A stretch of 64,000 nucleotides of DNA from Mytilus trossulus (GCF_036588685.1 NC_086380.1:53655144-53719143), one strand, 5' to 3'. Shown: positions 45,541-57,203, numbered from the stretch's first letter. Notes: a model not told the origin generated them from the letters alone. A program made the numbers and translations.

Positions 45541-45989
45541 ATGTTATAGTCATCACAATGTTAAAATCTATAGACTTATTATGACGCCAACTCGAGGAAG
45601 ACACAGTTCTTTAAAAAGGAGGGATATATTAAATCTACAACAATATTAAGATTCGTTTATCCGTTTACAATATGCAAATCCAGATTTAAAATTGAGGGGG
45701 TATCCACTCAAGACACAAAAGCACAACAGCACAGCGGTGAACTACTGTTGCCTTTATTTAACGTATCAATATCGAGTGCTTAAATTTAAAAAAAATCTTT
45801 GGTATTTACATAACCAGTACGGCTATGCTAATTAAACACTAATAAGGTCATATTACTGGTTTCGACTTTAAATCAAAGCACATTAGCATCTCCATTTTGA
45901 AAAAAAAAGAAACTTACACATTTTAACAAAGATAAGATACCACACGAACAACTTTTTGAGATGTTTTGACATCGAAATAAAAACAATAA
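45541..45989. other. Spacer between the two old tandem units
   Basis: Contains a short family C piece near 45730-45765 (CAGCGGTGAACTACTGTTGC), with AT-rich sequence elsewhere. Confidence 0.5.
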
Positions 45990-47480
45990 AAAGAAAAAAA
46001 AATGAAGGACCCTGTTGATTGTGGGCCTATTAGAATATTTTGTTTATCATATAGAAAAATACTACCGAATCACTAGATACGTATAAAATTGATGCAAACA
46101 TATACATGATATAATTGAGAGATAACCGATATAATGAATATGATCTTTCTAATCAAATATAGTCTATTTGATTATAAATATAAATATAGAATACGTGACA
46201 AATCTTTGTAGAACGTTCGTTCAATTAAATATTCAAGTAGGTTAAAATTGTGTTCATGAACAATGAACCACGTCTTTTCGTAAAACTTTAAGTAGATTCG
46301 TGGAGATGCGAAGGGAATCTGTGGACGATGGGTTTAACTTTTATAATTAACGAAATACACTAATAAACCATCAGGAAGCTAAGACTGAAATATAAAATCT
46401 GATTTTTTTATTGAACCATCTGTATTTTTGGTGGCCAGATTAAAATTGCAGAGGAACAGGTAGACCTTAACACAGTTTACTATGAAACATTGCATTCGAC
46501 TTCACGATACATGAACAGAACCTATTTTCACACTGACATAAATCAATGAACGCGGGTGTTAACGCAATTCTACATAATAACAGTCCGACAAAAAAGAATA
46601 TCGAATATCGTAAAAGCCATAGAAGTTTTTATTTGGTTCCTATATGCATAGGTTTCAGACTTTTAATGAACCATAATGTACATAATAGATGTATGTATAG
46701 GTTGTACATTATTAATCTCTGAACTTAAACAAATAAGTGCAATTGTTGGTTGCCTCAAAGTGACTTTGCGATAAAAACTGCCATAAAAGCGTTGTGTTTT
46801 CTTTTTTGTGGGCTGTGGTGATTTTGTGTCTTGGATGGATACCCCATATTTTTTTAGTTTTTACCTAAAACCGTTGCCTTGCCTCCAATGTCCTTGAGAA
46901 TATTTGTATGCTCTTACTTGTCCAGTATCCTTGCAAATGAATTCGTATTCATACATATAGTGTGTTAAGTAACGTTTTTTTATTGAGTTACGCCTGCCAA
47001 TTGATATCTTATCGTGTGTTTTTCTATGTTCTTATGTTATGCTATTGTTTCAGAAAAAGGGAGAAGGTTTGGTACCATTAAACATTTAATCCCGCTGCAA
47101 ATGTGTGCAGCTGTCCTGAATCTGATGTAAAGAGTTGTCGTTTGTTTATGTAATTTATACGTGTTTATCGTTTTTCGTTTTTGATGTAGATAAGACCGTT
47201 GGTTTTCCCGTTTGAATGCTTTTATACTAGTAATTTTTGGGGCCTTTATAGCTTGTTGTTCGGTGTTGAAGGCCTTACATTGACCTATAATAGTTTACTT
47301 TTATAAATTGTTATTTTGATGGAGAGTTGTCTCATTGGCACTCACTACATCTTCCTATATCCATATAGTAGAGTTAAATAGATTTCGACTGTTATCTGCT
47401 CTATGGTCTCTTCGACACATTCCCCATTTCCATTCTCCATTTTAGTATACTACTCTTCTTTAAATAATACTACTGCATGC
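45990..47480 (+). repeat. Old tandem duplication, unit 2
   Basis: Diverged second copy of 44220-45540. It lacks the family F insertion but carries a family A element at 46965-47365, which splits the shared CATATAGTAGAGTTAAATAG region. Confidence 0.8.
46965..47365 (+). mobile_element. Dispersed repeat family A, near full-length insertion in unit 2
   Basis: About 400 bp reading in order: TATTGAGTTACGCCTGCCAA, AAAGGGAGAAGGTTTGGTAC, ATCCCGCTGCAAATGTGTG, GAGTTGTCGTTTGTTTATG, AGACCGTTGGTTTTCCCGTT, TTTTTGGGGCCTTTATAGC, GTTGAAGGCCTTACATTGAC and GAGTTGTCTCATTGGCACTC. CATATAG occurs on both sides and could be the target duplication. It has no coding capacity. It is the reference copy I used to recognise other family A fragments. 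Confidence 0.75.
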
Positions 47481-47499
47481 AATAAATGTTAAAGAGAAG

Positions 47500-47580
47500 C
47501 CCGATTGTTTACTTTTTAAGTTTGGTGACTTTGTTGAGAGTTGCCTCATTGGCATTTATACCACATCTTATTTTTACATA
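47500..47580 (+). repeat. Family A terminal fragment
   Basis: GTTGAGAGTTGCCTCATTGG and TTTATACCACATCTTATTTT. What follows, up to about 48000, has no gene. Confidence 0.6.
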
Positions 47581-47999
47581 GACATGTATCCGGTTTTAGA
47601 TTAACGTTGGTCCATGTGGAGATGTTAAACGTGTTTGTGCATAGCAATTTTTTTAAACAAAATTGGACTGTATCATCATTACTCATAAGTTTTGCATTGG
47701 AAAACAATTCGCAAATCTTGTATGAATCTTGGAACATAATAACTGTAAATACAAATACAATTTACACGTAAGACGTACTAAAGGTGACAGAAGTATACCG
47801 GTGTTTAAATTTTGTTGACTGGATGATAAAATGATACGGACTGGTATTGACTTGATTTATGGCAAACAATTCTAAAATTCTCAGTTAACGAATATAAACA
47901 AATAAGAACGAAACTCCGCGAAGCAGAGTTTACCTTAGGTTAATTTCGTGGATTTGTCTATCCTTCTGGGGTGTTTTTTTATGGTCATAGAGCTCCTCA

Positions 48000-48125
48000 G
48001 GAATACAATTGAAATAGACAAAGGAAGATGTGGTATGAATGCCAATGAGACAACTCTCCATCTAAGTCACAATTTATAAAAGTAAACCATTATAGGTCAA
48101 ACTACGGTCAATATGGTGGCAAATA
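48000..48125 (-). repeat. Family A terminal fragment, reverse
   Basis: GGAAGATGTGGTATGAATGC, CAATGAGACAACTCTCCATC and ACCATTATAGGTCAAACTAC. Confidence 0.75.
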
Positions 48126-48384
48126 CATACAAATATTTTATCTTCAGATTTTATTTGTTTGAGTGGTTCTGCGAAAGTGTATCCAGGAAGGCAGATCTAC
48201 TTGCACCACATTTAATAGTACCATAATCATGTTATAGTACTGAGTCGAATACACTGCGGTTTTTGACCTGATATTATTTTAAATTACTGTTCTCTAATTT
48301 CTCGTTGATAAAGTAGGAAATCCTTAAAGAGCTAAGATTTCAAGTACTTAGTCAAGAATATGGCAGTTGTAATCAAACAGATCG

Positions 48385-48560
48385 TTTCTATGTACTGTAT
48401 GTTGCCGTTTGTTTTTGTTGCACTTCAGTGTTTCTGTTGTTCCTTCGTTTTCTTTTTGTTGTTAATCGGTTTTCAGTTTGTCACCCTGATTTTTTTTTCT
48501 CTCAATACATTTATGACTTTTGAACAGCGGTAAACTTCTGTTGCCTTTATTCAACTCCTT
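48385..48560 (+). repeat. Dispersed repeat family C
   Basis: TTTCAGTTTGTCACCCTGAT, CAATACATTTATGACTTTTG and AACAGCGGTAAACTTCTGTT. Confidence 0.7.
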
Positions 48561-49840
48561 TGTGTACCCTAATCTAGTGTGGTTTTGTTATGTTTTCAAA
48601 AGGGTTTATAAAGTATTCAAGTAAGCTTGAGTGTTCCGAATAAATATTAATAGAATAAGTGTCTGACACATTTAGTTTTCTTGACATTTTAAACACGGAG
48701 TCCATACTGCTGCTGTTGACTGATTGACCATCAGAATATTACAAGACAGCATTATGTGCGTTAAGGATAACATCATTTATAAGAAACCTTTCTACGGTTT
48801 TTTTATGTAATCCTTATAAATCCTTGAGCGCTGTATGACTAGTTTTAAACTACCTTGGACAAAATAGACCTCAACGGTACCTTTCATTTTACAAATTTTG
48901 ATTCCGTGTCGATAAGGAGCACCACATATAATCATTGAATTACAATCTAGATTTGCGAGTACCCAAACAAATCATCGTAAATATTTTTCTGTTAAACTTG
49001 AAAGCTTGAAATATATTTTGGTATGATATTTTTGGAGTAATAAAAAAACTCGTCATACATACCAGGATTGAAAATGAGTATAAAACATTGGCTGATTATA
49101 TGATTATGACATCCAACAATGAATTATAGGACGACTAGAAGAATGCTTTCTCCACTTCTAAACGGTTGATATGTCAAACTAACCCGTTCGCATTGTTATC
49201 ATATATGATATATGCATGTATCAAAACCAGTTGATAATATTATCAATAAAATCGTATACTATAATTACATAACAAAATTAATGTAAATGTATTTATAATA
49301 TAATTTTAAAATATATATAATTGAAATGTAGTATTTACACGACAAACACACTGTAAAAAAAGAATAACATTGAAATAACAGATGACACGTGATAACCTTG
49401 GGAATTCCAATTTAGCATCAACAGTATGTTTATGCTATCTTCACAAGAGATGTAATGCAATTAACATGCCGTACACTTAATTGGATGAACTATCTTTATA
49501 GATGTTTACAAGTTTGTCTTAGAGGTTATTGGAAACACATCCATCGTACTATGTTATAATTGTCTTGTACATACTTAACCCAATAATGTTTACTATTTTC
49601 GTATCTATCTCAAGTGTGTAGGAAAATCCACGTTCTGTTCTTATAAGTAAATTCTATATAGTTTTTTAAACAAACGTTGAAGTTTCTATATCAGTTGGAA
49701 ATATATATCAGAAATAATTAGCTATGAGAGACATACTGCAATGTTTTATGGTAAGTCATTATCAGTATTTATAGTAAACTTTATAAAAATGGCAGTTGTT
49801 ATCTTATAGTTCTTTGTTTTTGTGTTTGTCGTTTGTGGTT
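48561..49840. other. No gene recognised
   Basis: 1.3 kb of AT-rich sequence with no supportable ORF or repeat. Confidence 0.4.
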
Positions 49841-49849
49841 GCACTTCAT

Positions 49850-50440
49850 TGTTTCTGTTGTGTTGTTTTCCTCTTCATCAGTAGTATATCGCTATTCAAA
49901 ATTCATAAATTGATTGAGAGAAAAAAATCCAGGTTACAAAATAAAAACGATGGAAACACATCAACTTTATAACAAACTAAACCGCGGAAAATACATCAAC
50001 TACAACAAGACATTAGTTTTACAATATAAAAAGAAAAATGGAGTGTGACTGTTAATGAGACAACTCTCCACAAAATGACAAAGAAATTAACAACTATAGG
50101 ATAACCCATGGCCTTCAACAATGACCAAAGCTTATACCGCATAGTAAGATATATAACATGTTCGTTTAAATGTTCAAAAATTTGTCTATAAGATATACCT
50201 ATATCAGTATTTTTTTTCAAAAACATAAATAAAGGCAACAGTAGTATACTGCTTTTCAAAACTCAATGATAAATAATAAAATCGGGCAACAAACTAAAAC
50301 TGAGGGAAACGCATCAAGTACAAGATGAGAGCATCTACACAACATTAAAATGCAACACAAACACAGAAACGGACCAAGCACTAGACAACATCTGATGAGA
50401 ACAACAAATATAACATCAAAACCAAATACATAAGATTGTC
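49850..50440 (-). repeat. Family C, A and C fragments in succession (reverse)
   Basis: Family C pieces at 49880-50005 (CATAAATTGATTGAGAG, ACACATCAACT) and 50225-50440 (GGCAACAGTAGTATACTGCT, AAACTGAGGGAAACGCATCA) flank a family A terminus at 50035-50160 (TTAATGAGACAACTCTCCAC, AACCCATGGCCTTCAACAAT). The two family C pieces overlap in content, so they are separate insertions or a duplication rather than one split copy. Confidence 0.65.
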
Positions 50441-50599
50441 GTAAAAAACATGTATATCATCGAGTTAAAAACTAACAGCTTGATTTTAAGTAACTGCATG
50501 TACTAACATTATGAAAATACGGTCAACTTATATTTCCATAAGAAAAAGATGTTTCTTATAATTCTATCGCAATAAAGAATAAAGAGATGTTCTTCACTG

Positions 50600-50700
50600 C
50601 ATAAACTAATCGTAGATTTTATGTGCGCCTGACGTATGGTTCGTCTACAAAACAATCATTAGTGATGCTCGAATCAAATAGATTAAAAAGACCAAAAAAA
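50600..50700 (+). repeat. Dispersed repeat family F fragment
   Basis: GTGCGCCTGACGTATGGTTC, AATCATTAGTGATGCTCGAA and TCAAATAGATTAAAAAGACC; compare 44610-44670 and 15930-15985. Confidence 0.65.
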
Positions 50701-51863
50701 TAAAAATAATCCAAAGGAATTGACACTTACTGCTGACGTAATATTTTTTTTCGGGTGAATAGTCCTTAAATTAGACGATGAGTTGTATTGCTTAAATTTG
50801 AGTCATGATATTGGTTCCGTTCATTCAAGACAAAAGTTAATCTGTGTTGCTTTCAAATATTTAAGAAACACAGACAGTAAACAAATATTCCACTCAGGAA
50901 GTCTAGGTTGTTGTTTGTGCAATGTTCTTAGAGGCGTTATTAACGTTTACAATCGCTAATTGCAATTTGTTGATCTTTTATCATTAGTTCAAGGTGTTTC
51001 GCGTATCATTAGTTCAAGATCTTTCACGAGGTTATTTGGTAATATTAACATCCATCGGTAGGGTAAATCATAATGTGTGTCAAGATATCGCAGGAATCGT
51101 TAAATTGCCCAAGAAATTTGAAAATCAAATAATTACATGCAAGCTTTATGAAAACAAAATGGAAAATCTGTAAATTCATTGATAAATGAAAAAAAAATGA
51201 CTCAAAATAATCTTTTCATGGATGAATTATAAGAAGATGTATCAAACAGGCCCTCAAAGACACAACATATAGAAATGATAATAAAAGTGGCATTTGAGGT
51301 AAGCAGATGCTCTTCAAACAAACATTTCTTTTGTTTAAATACCTAAAATAACTTTTTCTAATTAGATGTATAATACTTCACGTTAAACTTATATTCAGCT
51401 TTTATTCTAGATTAAAACAAATCTTAATTCAAAATGTTACAGTATATAAGTCTTATTTCTTATGCAGCAAAAATACTGCAATCTGATTGGTCGACTATCC
51501 CGGTGTAAATAACACCCCACCCTGGTTCACCCGGGGATAAATAAAATTTCCCAAATGAAAAATAAAATGAAATTTTGCCAAAAATATTTAAAATATAAAA
51601 TTTTGCCAAAATAAAGAAAAATAATAATATTAAGAAAATAGATTATAATAAGAAAATGCTAAAAAAAATTTTTTTTTGAAAACTCAAAAGAACACAAAAA
51701 TTTTCTGAATTTTTTCCAAAAATAAAGTAAAAAAATATTTGACTAAGTGCAGCAGCATGGACATTGAAAAAATATTACGCTGAAAATTTTTCATTACCAA
51801 TTTTACAATTTTACATCCTGGTTTCAAAAATGAGTAAAGGAATTGTTCATAAGAAATAAATTC
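50701..51863. other. No gene recognised
   Basis: Very AT-rich, with A/T-run sequence between 51540 and 51760. Near 51480 the phrases CTGATTGGTCGACTATCCC and ACCCTGGTTCACCCGGGGAT look like the edge of a repeat that may belong with the following hairpin. Confidence 0.4.
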
Positions 51864-52003
51864 GTTATCTTGGTGTAATCAGGGATGTACGGAATTTTAC
51901 ACCGTTGTTGAAAATTCATACACCCATTCGGCTGCGCCTCAGGGTGTATGAATTTTCAACAACGGTGTAAAATTCTGTACACCCCTGATTACACCAAGAT
52001 AAC
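51864..52003. repeat. Near-perfect 140 bp hairpin with GC-rich apex
   Basis: GTTATCTTGGTGTAATCAGG through GAAAATTCATACACCC pairs with GGGTGTATGAATTTTC through ACACCAAGATAAC. Arms are about 61 bp with only a few mismatches or 1-base indels. The loop is ATTCGGCTGCGCCTCA. No ORF. Confidence 0.92.
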
Positions 52004-52199
52004 TAATAGTATATGGATATAGTTTTACATACTTTGTATTGCATAATATACCATTGTGCATTTATTGTAAAATACCTGAAATATTTCACAGTCGTGTTAT
52101 TCATACAAATATTAAAGATGTGTGCAAATATCTTGTACGTGATACAACTGCACACAACTGTTGCAATATAATCTTCGTAAAAAAAATTGAAACCGACAA

Positions 52200-52370
52200 A
52201 TCCATAGGCATAAATTAAGGCAACGTTGTATACCGCTGTTGGACAGTCATAAATCGATTGAGCAATCTAGTATACAAACTGAATCTGACAGTAACTCATC
52301 AACTATATAAGGAAAACAACAGAAACACTGACGTGCAACAAAAACAATACACCAAAACTAGCTGTCGTTA
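52200..52370 (-). repeat. Dispersed repeat family C, reverse
   Basis: AAGGCAACGTTGTATACCGC, CATAAATCGATTGAG and AACAGAAACACTGACGTGCA. It sits about 180 bases upstream of the 717-codon gene. Confidence 0.65.
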
Positions 52371-52549
52371 TTCCAATTTTGTTTTAGCATAAATACAAAG
52401 ACACAATATTTGATTTGTTTATTTTTTTGCAGATGCTAAAAGTGGTAAAAGACTAAAATAGTTCTCAACTACGCAACGTGTCAATAACCTTATAATTCAG
52501 TTAGCCAGTTAATGCTTTATAAAATACTCAAAGGTGATCATCTTAAGAT

Positions 52550-54703
52550 ATGTATAGAAAATATGTATCAGTGATTTTACTGCAATTATTGTGTGTGATC
52601 TTATCTATACAGTCGATTTATACAAAGAAGGAGGAAATAGAGAGACTACAGAAAGAAATTGGTAAGCTCTCCCGTCAAGTTATGCTACAACAATTATTTA
52701 TAGAAGAAAAAATTCGAAGTGACGGCGATTCAGGTTTGAAACAAACGAGAATTATAAACGATGGAACAAAACCGTACCACTTTCCGACAACGAGATCAAA
52801 ACGGGGAGTTGCAGCCATTCATGATCACTCCCATATGAAACGTACAATAGGTGTCGGTGAATTTGTTGCCGTGTTAAATGGAGTTGAATTCAGAACACGA
52901 CATAATGATCCTGAACTACGCATGCCAAGTACTACATCAAACAATTTCTTAGAAACTGAAGAAATACCTTTCCCTGATGTTCCACCTGAGGTAATACAGA
53001 AACCTACTGAGGCTGAACAGGTACAAGAAATGCGCGAGTGGTTTAGGGCTTTTAATAATCAAAATTACACAGAAAGGGACTATCGCAAATATTTCAAACC
53101 TGTTCTGTGTTATCTAGAGGGAATGTGGGTCTATGATAACTATTCTCATATATTGGAACCATTTTTAAGTGACAGGCATCAGTTTGATGCAAGCACTTTT
53201 AATGACCTTGAAGAGAAAATAATGTTCACATCTTACGGAGGACGAAAAGACGGTCTTGAAAATTTTGGATGGCTCCCAAAAACTATAATTAATATTGAAA
53301 ATGGGAAATCCCCATTATACGGCCAATGGATATATAGAATTGTTTGTCATCCTTTGAAGCGTGATCTTCCATTAAACCGTTTGCGCATGGCCGATGATTT
53401 AAGCTCGAGAATGATGTTCCTACGTTCAGAAGAGGAGGAGATAAAGACTAGACGTGCCCGTTTTAAACTAAATCAACGTGACAGTAACGTCTGGAATGAA
53501 AGATTCAATCAAAATCCCGCTTTAATTGACAGCTTAATGAGTGAAATACCCGGATTAGACAACTATGGCGGTAACTTGACAGACGAAGCGTTAAATCTTC
53601 CAGCATATAGTGCTGATGGTAAAAACATGAAAAAGAAAAAGTTATTAAACAGTGCATATTATCATCGATTTTGGGAGGAGATTCGACCTGATTACATGCG
53701 TTTATCGTTACGAAAAAGAGCTTTTTCTGACAGCAATCTGTTTATGTCGATGACATCACAACCACAAGTTGGAGGGAAAAGTTTAAACTATTGCACAAAA
53801 GAGGAATCATTACAGAACAAACCTTGTAAATATTACAACCAGCGATGGTCATATGCTGTTCCATTTGAAATCATATACCTTAACCCACTTAGCAATTGGA
53901 ATCCTTATAATATTACCTACAAAGGTCATTACAAGAATGACCCGGAAGCACAATACGTTACAGAGAAAGGGAAACGAAATGGCGGTAATGATATTCATAC
54001 AGCATATAATGGTACAAATAGTTGGTATTTTTTCCAAACCCCACAAAGTTTTTATAGTGGAAAAGAAAGGAAAAGGGGAAACGCGGGAAACGGAGGCGTC
54101 GGTGTGTTAGATCGAACCGGAAAAGTCAGATATACCAGGTCAGCAGGTATTCGGGTATTTCTTCCAGAAATTAAAGATATAGGGATCATTCGTCAGAGAT
54201 ACCCAATCATGCCACTCTATAGCGAAGGTAACGCCGCGTATAAAGAAATGGAATCTCTAAAAGACATAGTTTTGGAAAATAACAAATATCTGAAAATGTT
54301 CCACAATGTACTTGAAGATGAAAGTATTGAAAAATTGAGAAAGAAACAGATCAAATTGTCTATGAAAAGTGGGATAACGCTGATAATGTCAATGGCAACC
54401 ATATCCAATCCGGGTCCGCATACTCATTATATTGATTTATCAGCAGAAAACGTCAAAGCCTTAAAATCGAATAAAAAGTTAAATGTTAGAAGCAGTGAGG
54501 ATAGTGGTCATTTTCATCGTGTTAAAATTATCTACCGGCCACATCTTAGTAATCCATTCGTTATGAAACGGTGTGACAACAAAAGGAAATGTTGGGATGG
54601 ACATAAAAAGCTTTTACTTGAAAACGAGGCGCAAATGCCGGAAGTCGAAGAAGCGGGAAAAGACGTAAATGAAGACGAGAGACCAGAGAGTTATAATGAA
54701 TAA
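52550..54703 (+). CDS. Intronless 717-residue secreted protein of unrecognised, apparently mollusc-type family
   Basis: I cannot name its function. Residues 1-25 (MYRKYVSVILLQLLCVILSI) form a signal peptide, followed by a short coiled coil (EEIERLQKEIGKLSRQ). TRSKR (81-85) is a furin-type cleavage site, so a propeptide of about 60 residues is likely. The new N-terminus starts GVAAIHDHSHMKRTIGVGEF. Further landmarks are FPDVPPEV, YFKPVLCYLEG, YRIVCHPLKRDLPLNRLR and several N-glycosylation sequons. Near the C-terminus HTH (624-626) and GHFH (653-656) flank a 26-residue strand/turn segment, then C675 and C681 with WDGH. This resembles His-X-His modules in bacterial and mollusc proteins, suggesting metal binding (inference). 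The tail is acidic. The whole ORF is one exon. An acceptor (TTTTTTTGCAG) at 52432 suggests a 5' leader intron, and AATAAA is at 54971. Confidence 0.85.
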   Translation: MYRKYVSVILLQLLCVILSIQSIYTKKEEIERLQKEIGKLSRQVMLQQLFIEEKIRSDGDSGLKQTRIINDGTKPYHFPTTRSKRGVAAIHDHSHMKRTIGVGEFVAVLNGVEFRTRHNDPELRMPSTTSNNFLETEEIPFPDVPPEVIQKPTEAEQVQEMREWFRAFNNQNYTERDYRKYFKPVLCYLEGMWVYDNYSHILEPFLSDRHQFDASTFNDLEEKIMFTSYGGRKDGLENFGWLPKTIINIENGKSPLYGQWIYRIVCHPLKRDLPLNRLRMADDLSSRMMFLRSEEEEIKTRRARFKLNQRDSNVWNERFNQNPALIDSLMSEIPGLDNYGGNLTDEALNLPAYSADGKNMKKKKLLNSAYYHRFWEEIRPDYMRLSLRKRAFSDSNLFMSMTSQPQVGGKSLNYCTKEESLQNKPCKYYNQRWSYAVPFEIIYLNPLSNWNPYNITYKGHYKNDPEAQYVTEKGKRNGGNDIHTAYNGTNSWYFFQTPQSFYSGKERKRGNAGNGGVGVLDRTGKVRYTRSAGIRVFLPEIKDIGIIRQRYPIMPLYSEGNAAYKEMESLKDIVLENNKYLKMFHNVLEDESIEKLRKKQIKLSMKSGITLIMSMATISNPGPHTHYIDLSAENVKALKSNKKLNVRSSEDSGHFHRVKIIYRPHLSNPFVMKRCDNKRKCWDGHKKLLLENEAQMPEVEEAGKDVNEDERPESYNE

Positions 54704-54976
54704 ATTTTACACTAATATTTTTCTGGATCTAAACACTAAAAAATTGCTCTACAGAATATTTGATTAAGATGGCATTTATATGCATGTTGCATGTTGCAAT
54801 TTGTTATACCAGCTTACTATGGGGATAAATCATTTTGACTGTGGCACTTGTAGTTTTAATGTAAATTTTTGTAAACGTGCATAGCTCAGTGCATGCGAAC
54901 CAGCTTTCGGCAAATTCGATAACGGGAGGACAATACTTTAATCGCAATACACTTCTGCAGAGTATGATAAAATAAA
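54704..54976 (+). other. Probable 3' untranslated region with poly(A) signal
   Basis: The first good AATAAA after the stop is at 54971-54976, giving a 3' UTR of about 290 bases. AT-rich with no competing ORF. Confidence 0.5.
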
Positions 54977-56364
54977 AGTTAATGTATATAACAAAATATA
55001 CAAATACTGTGAATATACCATTGAAGTATATAAACTTTTCAACTAAATCCTTAAAATTTGATGTTTTATGAGACTAAAACAAGTCTCTGTATAAGAGGGC
55101 CAAATGAAGCTGGTGTGTTATTCTTAAGAAAGGTATACAAATCAAACCTTCTTATAAGTTGCATGCTGGGTTTCACTTCACTTCATCTACCATGAATTGA
55201 ATATGAAGGCATCCAAGCAAGAAACAACATACAAACATATGACAAATACAATAAATGCTTTCAAATTACAAAGCAAACTCATCGATTAAATCAATATTGC
55301 TATCGGTTTGTGCAATTTACATTAGACATCTGGTTTGTAGAAACTGGAATTTGCAAAAGGGTCATGAAAATATTATGTGTATTCCAAGGTAATAAATAAA
55401 ATAGCCTACTTTAAAATGTATATTCAAATAGTAGCTGGACATATACCCTTTAATATTCACAATTATCCAGCATTGATTTCAACTAACTTGTGCAAGAATG
55501 TACACACAATTACATACTGTTGCTAAAGTTAGTTTAACATCATCATTATCGTCTTATTTTTGCAGTCAATTGTTTCAGATCAAAAGCAAACAAAAATTTG
55601 TTAAAAATATTTTGGCGACCACCGATCCGAGGTTCACATATTGCTTTTCTTTTTTTGAAGAAAGCAAATTGTTTTTTATTCCATGGATGTGTGATGAATA
55701 GTGAATTCGTCGATAAGTTTAGCAGTTATGGATGCTACAATAATATAAGCATGTGGAACATGTTACTCTAATGTTGATAGGGAAAAAGTCATTACGTCTC
55801 TACATTGGTTACAATGTATTAGTTTCCCTGATTCCAAACCTTTACTTTAGCAGGTATTTTTTTTTAGGGCGGTACAAAACACTTCGACTAAAATTAATTT
55901 GTCTCGCTTAATTTTAATAAAGTTTTGACAAAATAAGTACCTTGACCCTTTGACAAAATATTTGTAAATTTGACAATTGTGCGTTTCAGAAATCTTCTGT
56001 ATAAAAATTGAAAATACTAACAGTTAAATAAATTCAACATGGTTCTCTAAATTTTAATATTCATAGGTTATTGTGAACTGAGTCCATATTTGCATGTTTT
56101 AGGTTTGATATTCTATTTTTCTATAAACATCGATTCTCTTTGATATTTTTATCAAAAAACGAAATTTTCAATAAAAGTTTGTACGTGCGTAAATGTGTGG
56201 GTGAAAAATAAAGAAATAAGGACAGGTTAGGGTAGGCGTTAATTTCTCAAACATTTCTTTAACAACAACTCTTTATTTTTATTCTAATACATGTTTTATC
56301 GTTGTTTATGAAATATGTTAACAAATTGGCTGGTGAACAATAAGAAAATAGGAAACAACATATG
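54977..56364. other. No gene recognised
   Basis: AT-rich. An ORF at 55498-55701 shows no domain or splice support. Confidence 0.4.
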
Positions 56365-56594
56365 ATAGAGATAAGAAGATGTGGTATGAGTGCCAAAAAG
56401 ACAACTCTCCATCCAAATAACAATTTATAATAGTAAACTATTATAGGTCAATGTGCGGTCTTCAACACGGAGCCTTGGCTCACACCGAACAAGAAGCTAT
56501 AAAGGGCCCCAAAATTACTAGTGGTAAACCATTCAAACGGGAAAACCAACGGTCTAATCAATAAAAAAAACGAAAAACGAGAAACACGCATAAA

Positions 56595-57203
56595 CAAGTG
56601 AAACTGCGAGCTACTGCTCACTGATGATATCCCCGCCGTAAGTGAATATTTTTTATAGTGTACAAATATGCAAGTCTTGTGTTATCGGGGCCTTTTATAG
56701 CTGACTATGCGGTATGGGCTTTGCTCATTGTTGAAGGCCGTACGGTGACCTATAGTTGTCAATGTTTGTGTCATTTTGGTCTTTTGTGGATAGTTGTCTC
56801 ATTGGCAATCATACCACATCTTCTTTTTTATAAGTGTTCGGTAAACAGGAAGTGATGAATCTGAAAACAAATCAAACGGTATAGCTGACTTGTGTAAATC
56901 ATAAAACCAAATTTAAGAAATCCTTGTATTGTAGTTCCTGAGAAAAATGAAAAAAAAATAACTTGGCTATCATGTGCAAAATCATACAAGTGTTTGGTAA
57001 ACAGGGAGTTGCTGAGTGATGAATCTGAAAACGTATTAACCATCATAGCAGAGTAATAAAAACCCTGAAACCAAATTTCAGAAACCCTGAATTGTTGTTC
57101 CTGAGAAATATGTAACGAAAATTTTCAACTTGGCTATCATCAGACAGACGGACAGACAGAGGTAAAACAGTATATCCCCCTTTTTCAAGGCGGGGGTATA
57201 ACA
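56595..57203 (+). mobile_element. Tandem-core element (two ~150 bp units) nested in family A
   Basis: It begins near GCTCACTGATGATATCCCCG and ends CAAGGCGGGGGTATAA, with a GACAGACGGACAGACAGAGG microsatellite near the end. Two similar units contain AAGTGTTYGGTAAACAGGRA, GATGAATCTGAAAACRTATT-like and TTGTTCCTGAGAAA phrases. The first unit is split by a further insertion. CCCCGCC near the start and GGCGGGG near the end are inverted, as in the other tandem-core elements. Confidence 0.75.
56676..56835 (+). mobile_element. Third-level insertion: family A terminal fragment inside the tandem-core element
   Basis: The sequence TATGCAAGT at 56668-56675 resumes after the insertion as AAGTGTTCGG at 56832. 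AAGT on both sides is a possible 4-base target duplication. The insert carries TTATCGGGGCCTTTTATAGC, GTTGAAGGCCGTACGGTGAC and GTTGTCTCATTGGCAATCAT. Confidence 0.75.

Noticed and set aside
52516-52524. TTTATAAAA as TATA box of the 717-codon gene
   Set aside because: It lies only about 26 bases before the ATG, leaving no room for a normal start site. A leader exon starting at 52433 is more likely.
53849-54408. Additional ORFs overlapping the 717-codon gene
   Set aside because: Alternate-frame shadows of a clearly coding frame.
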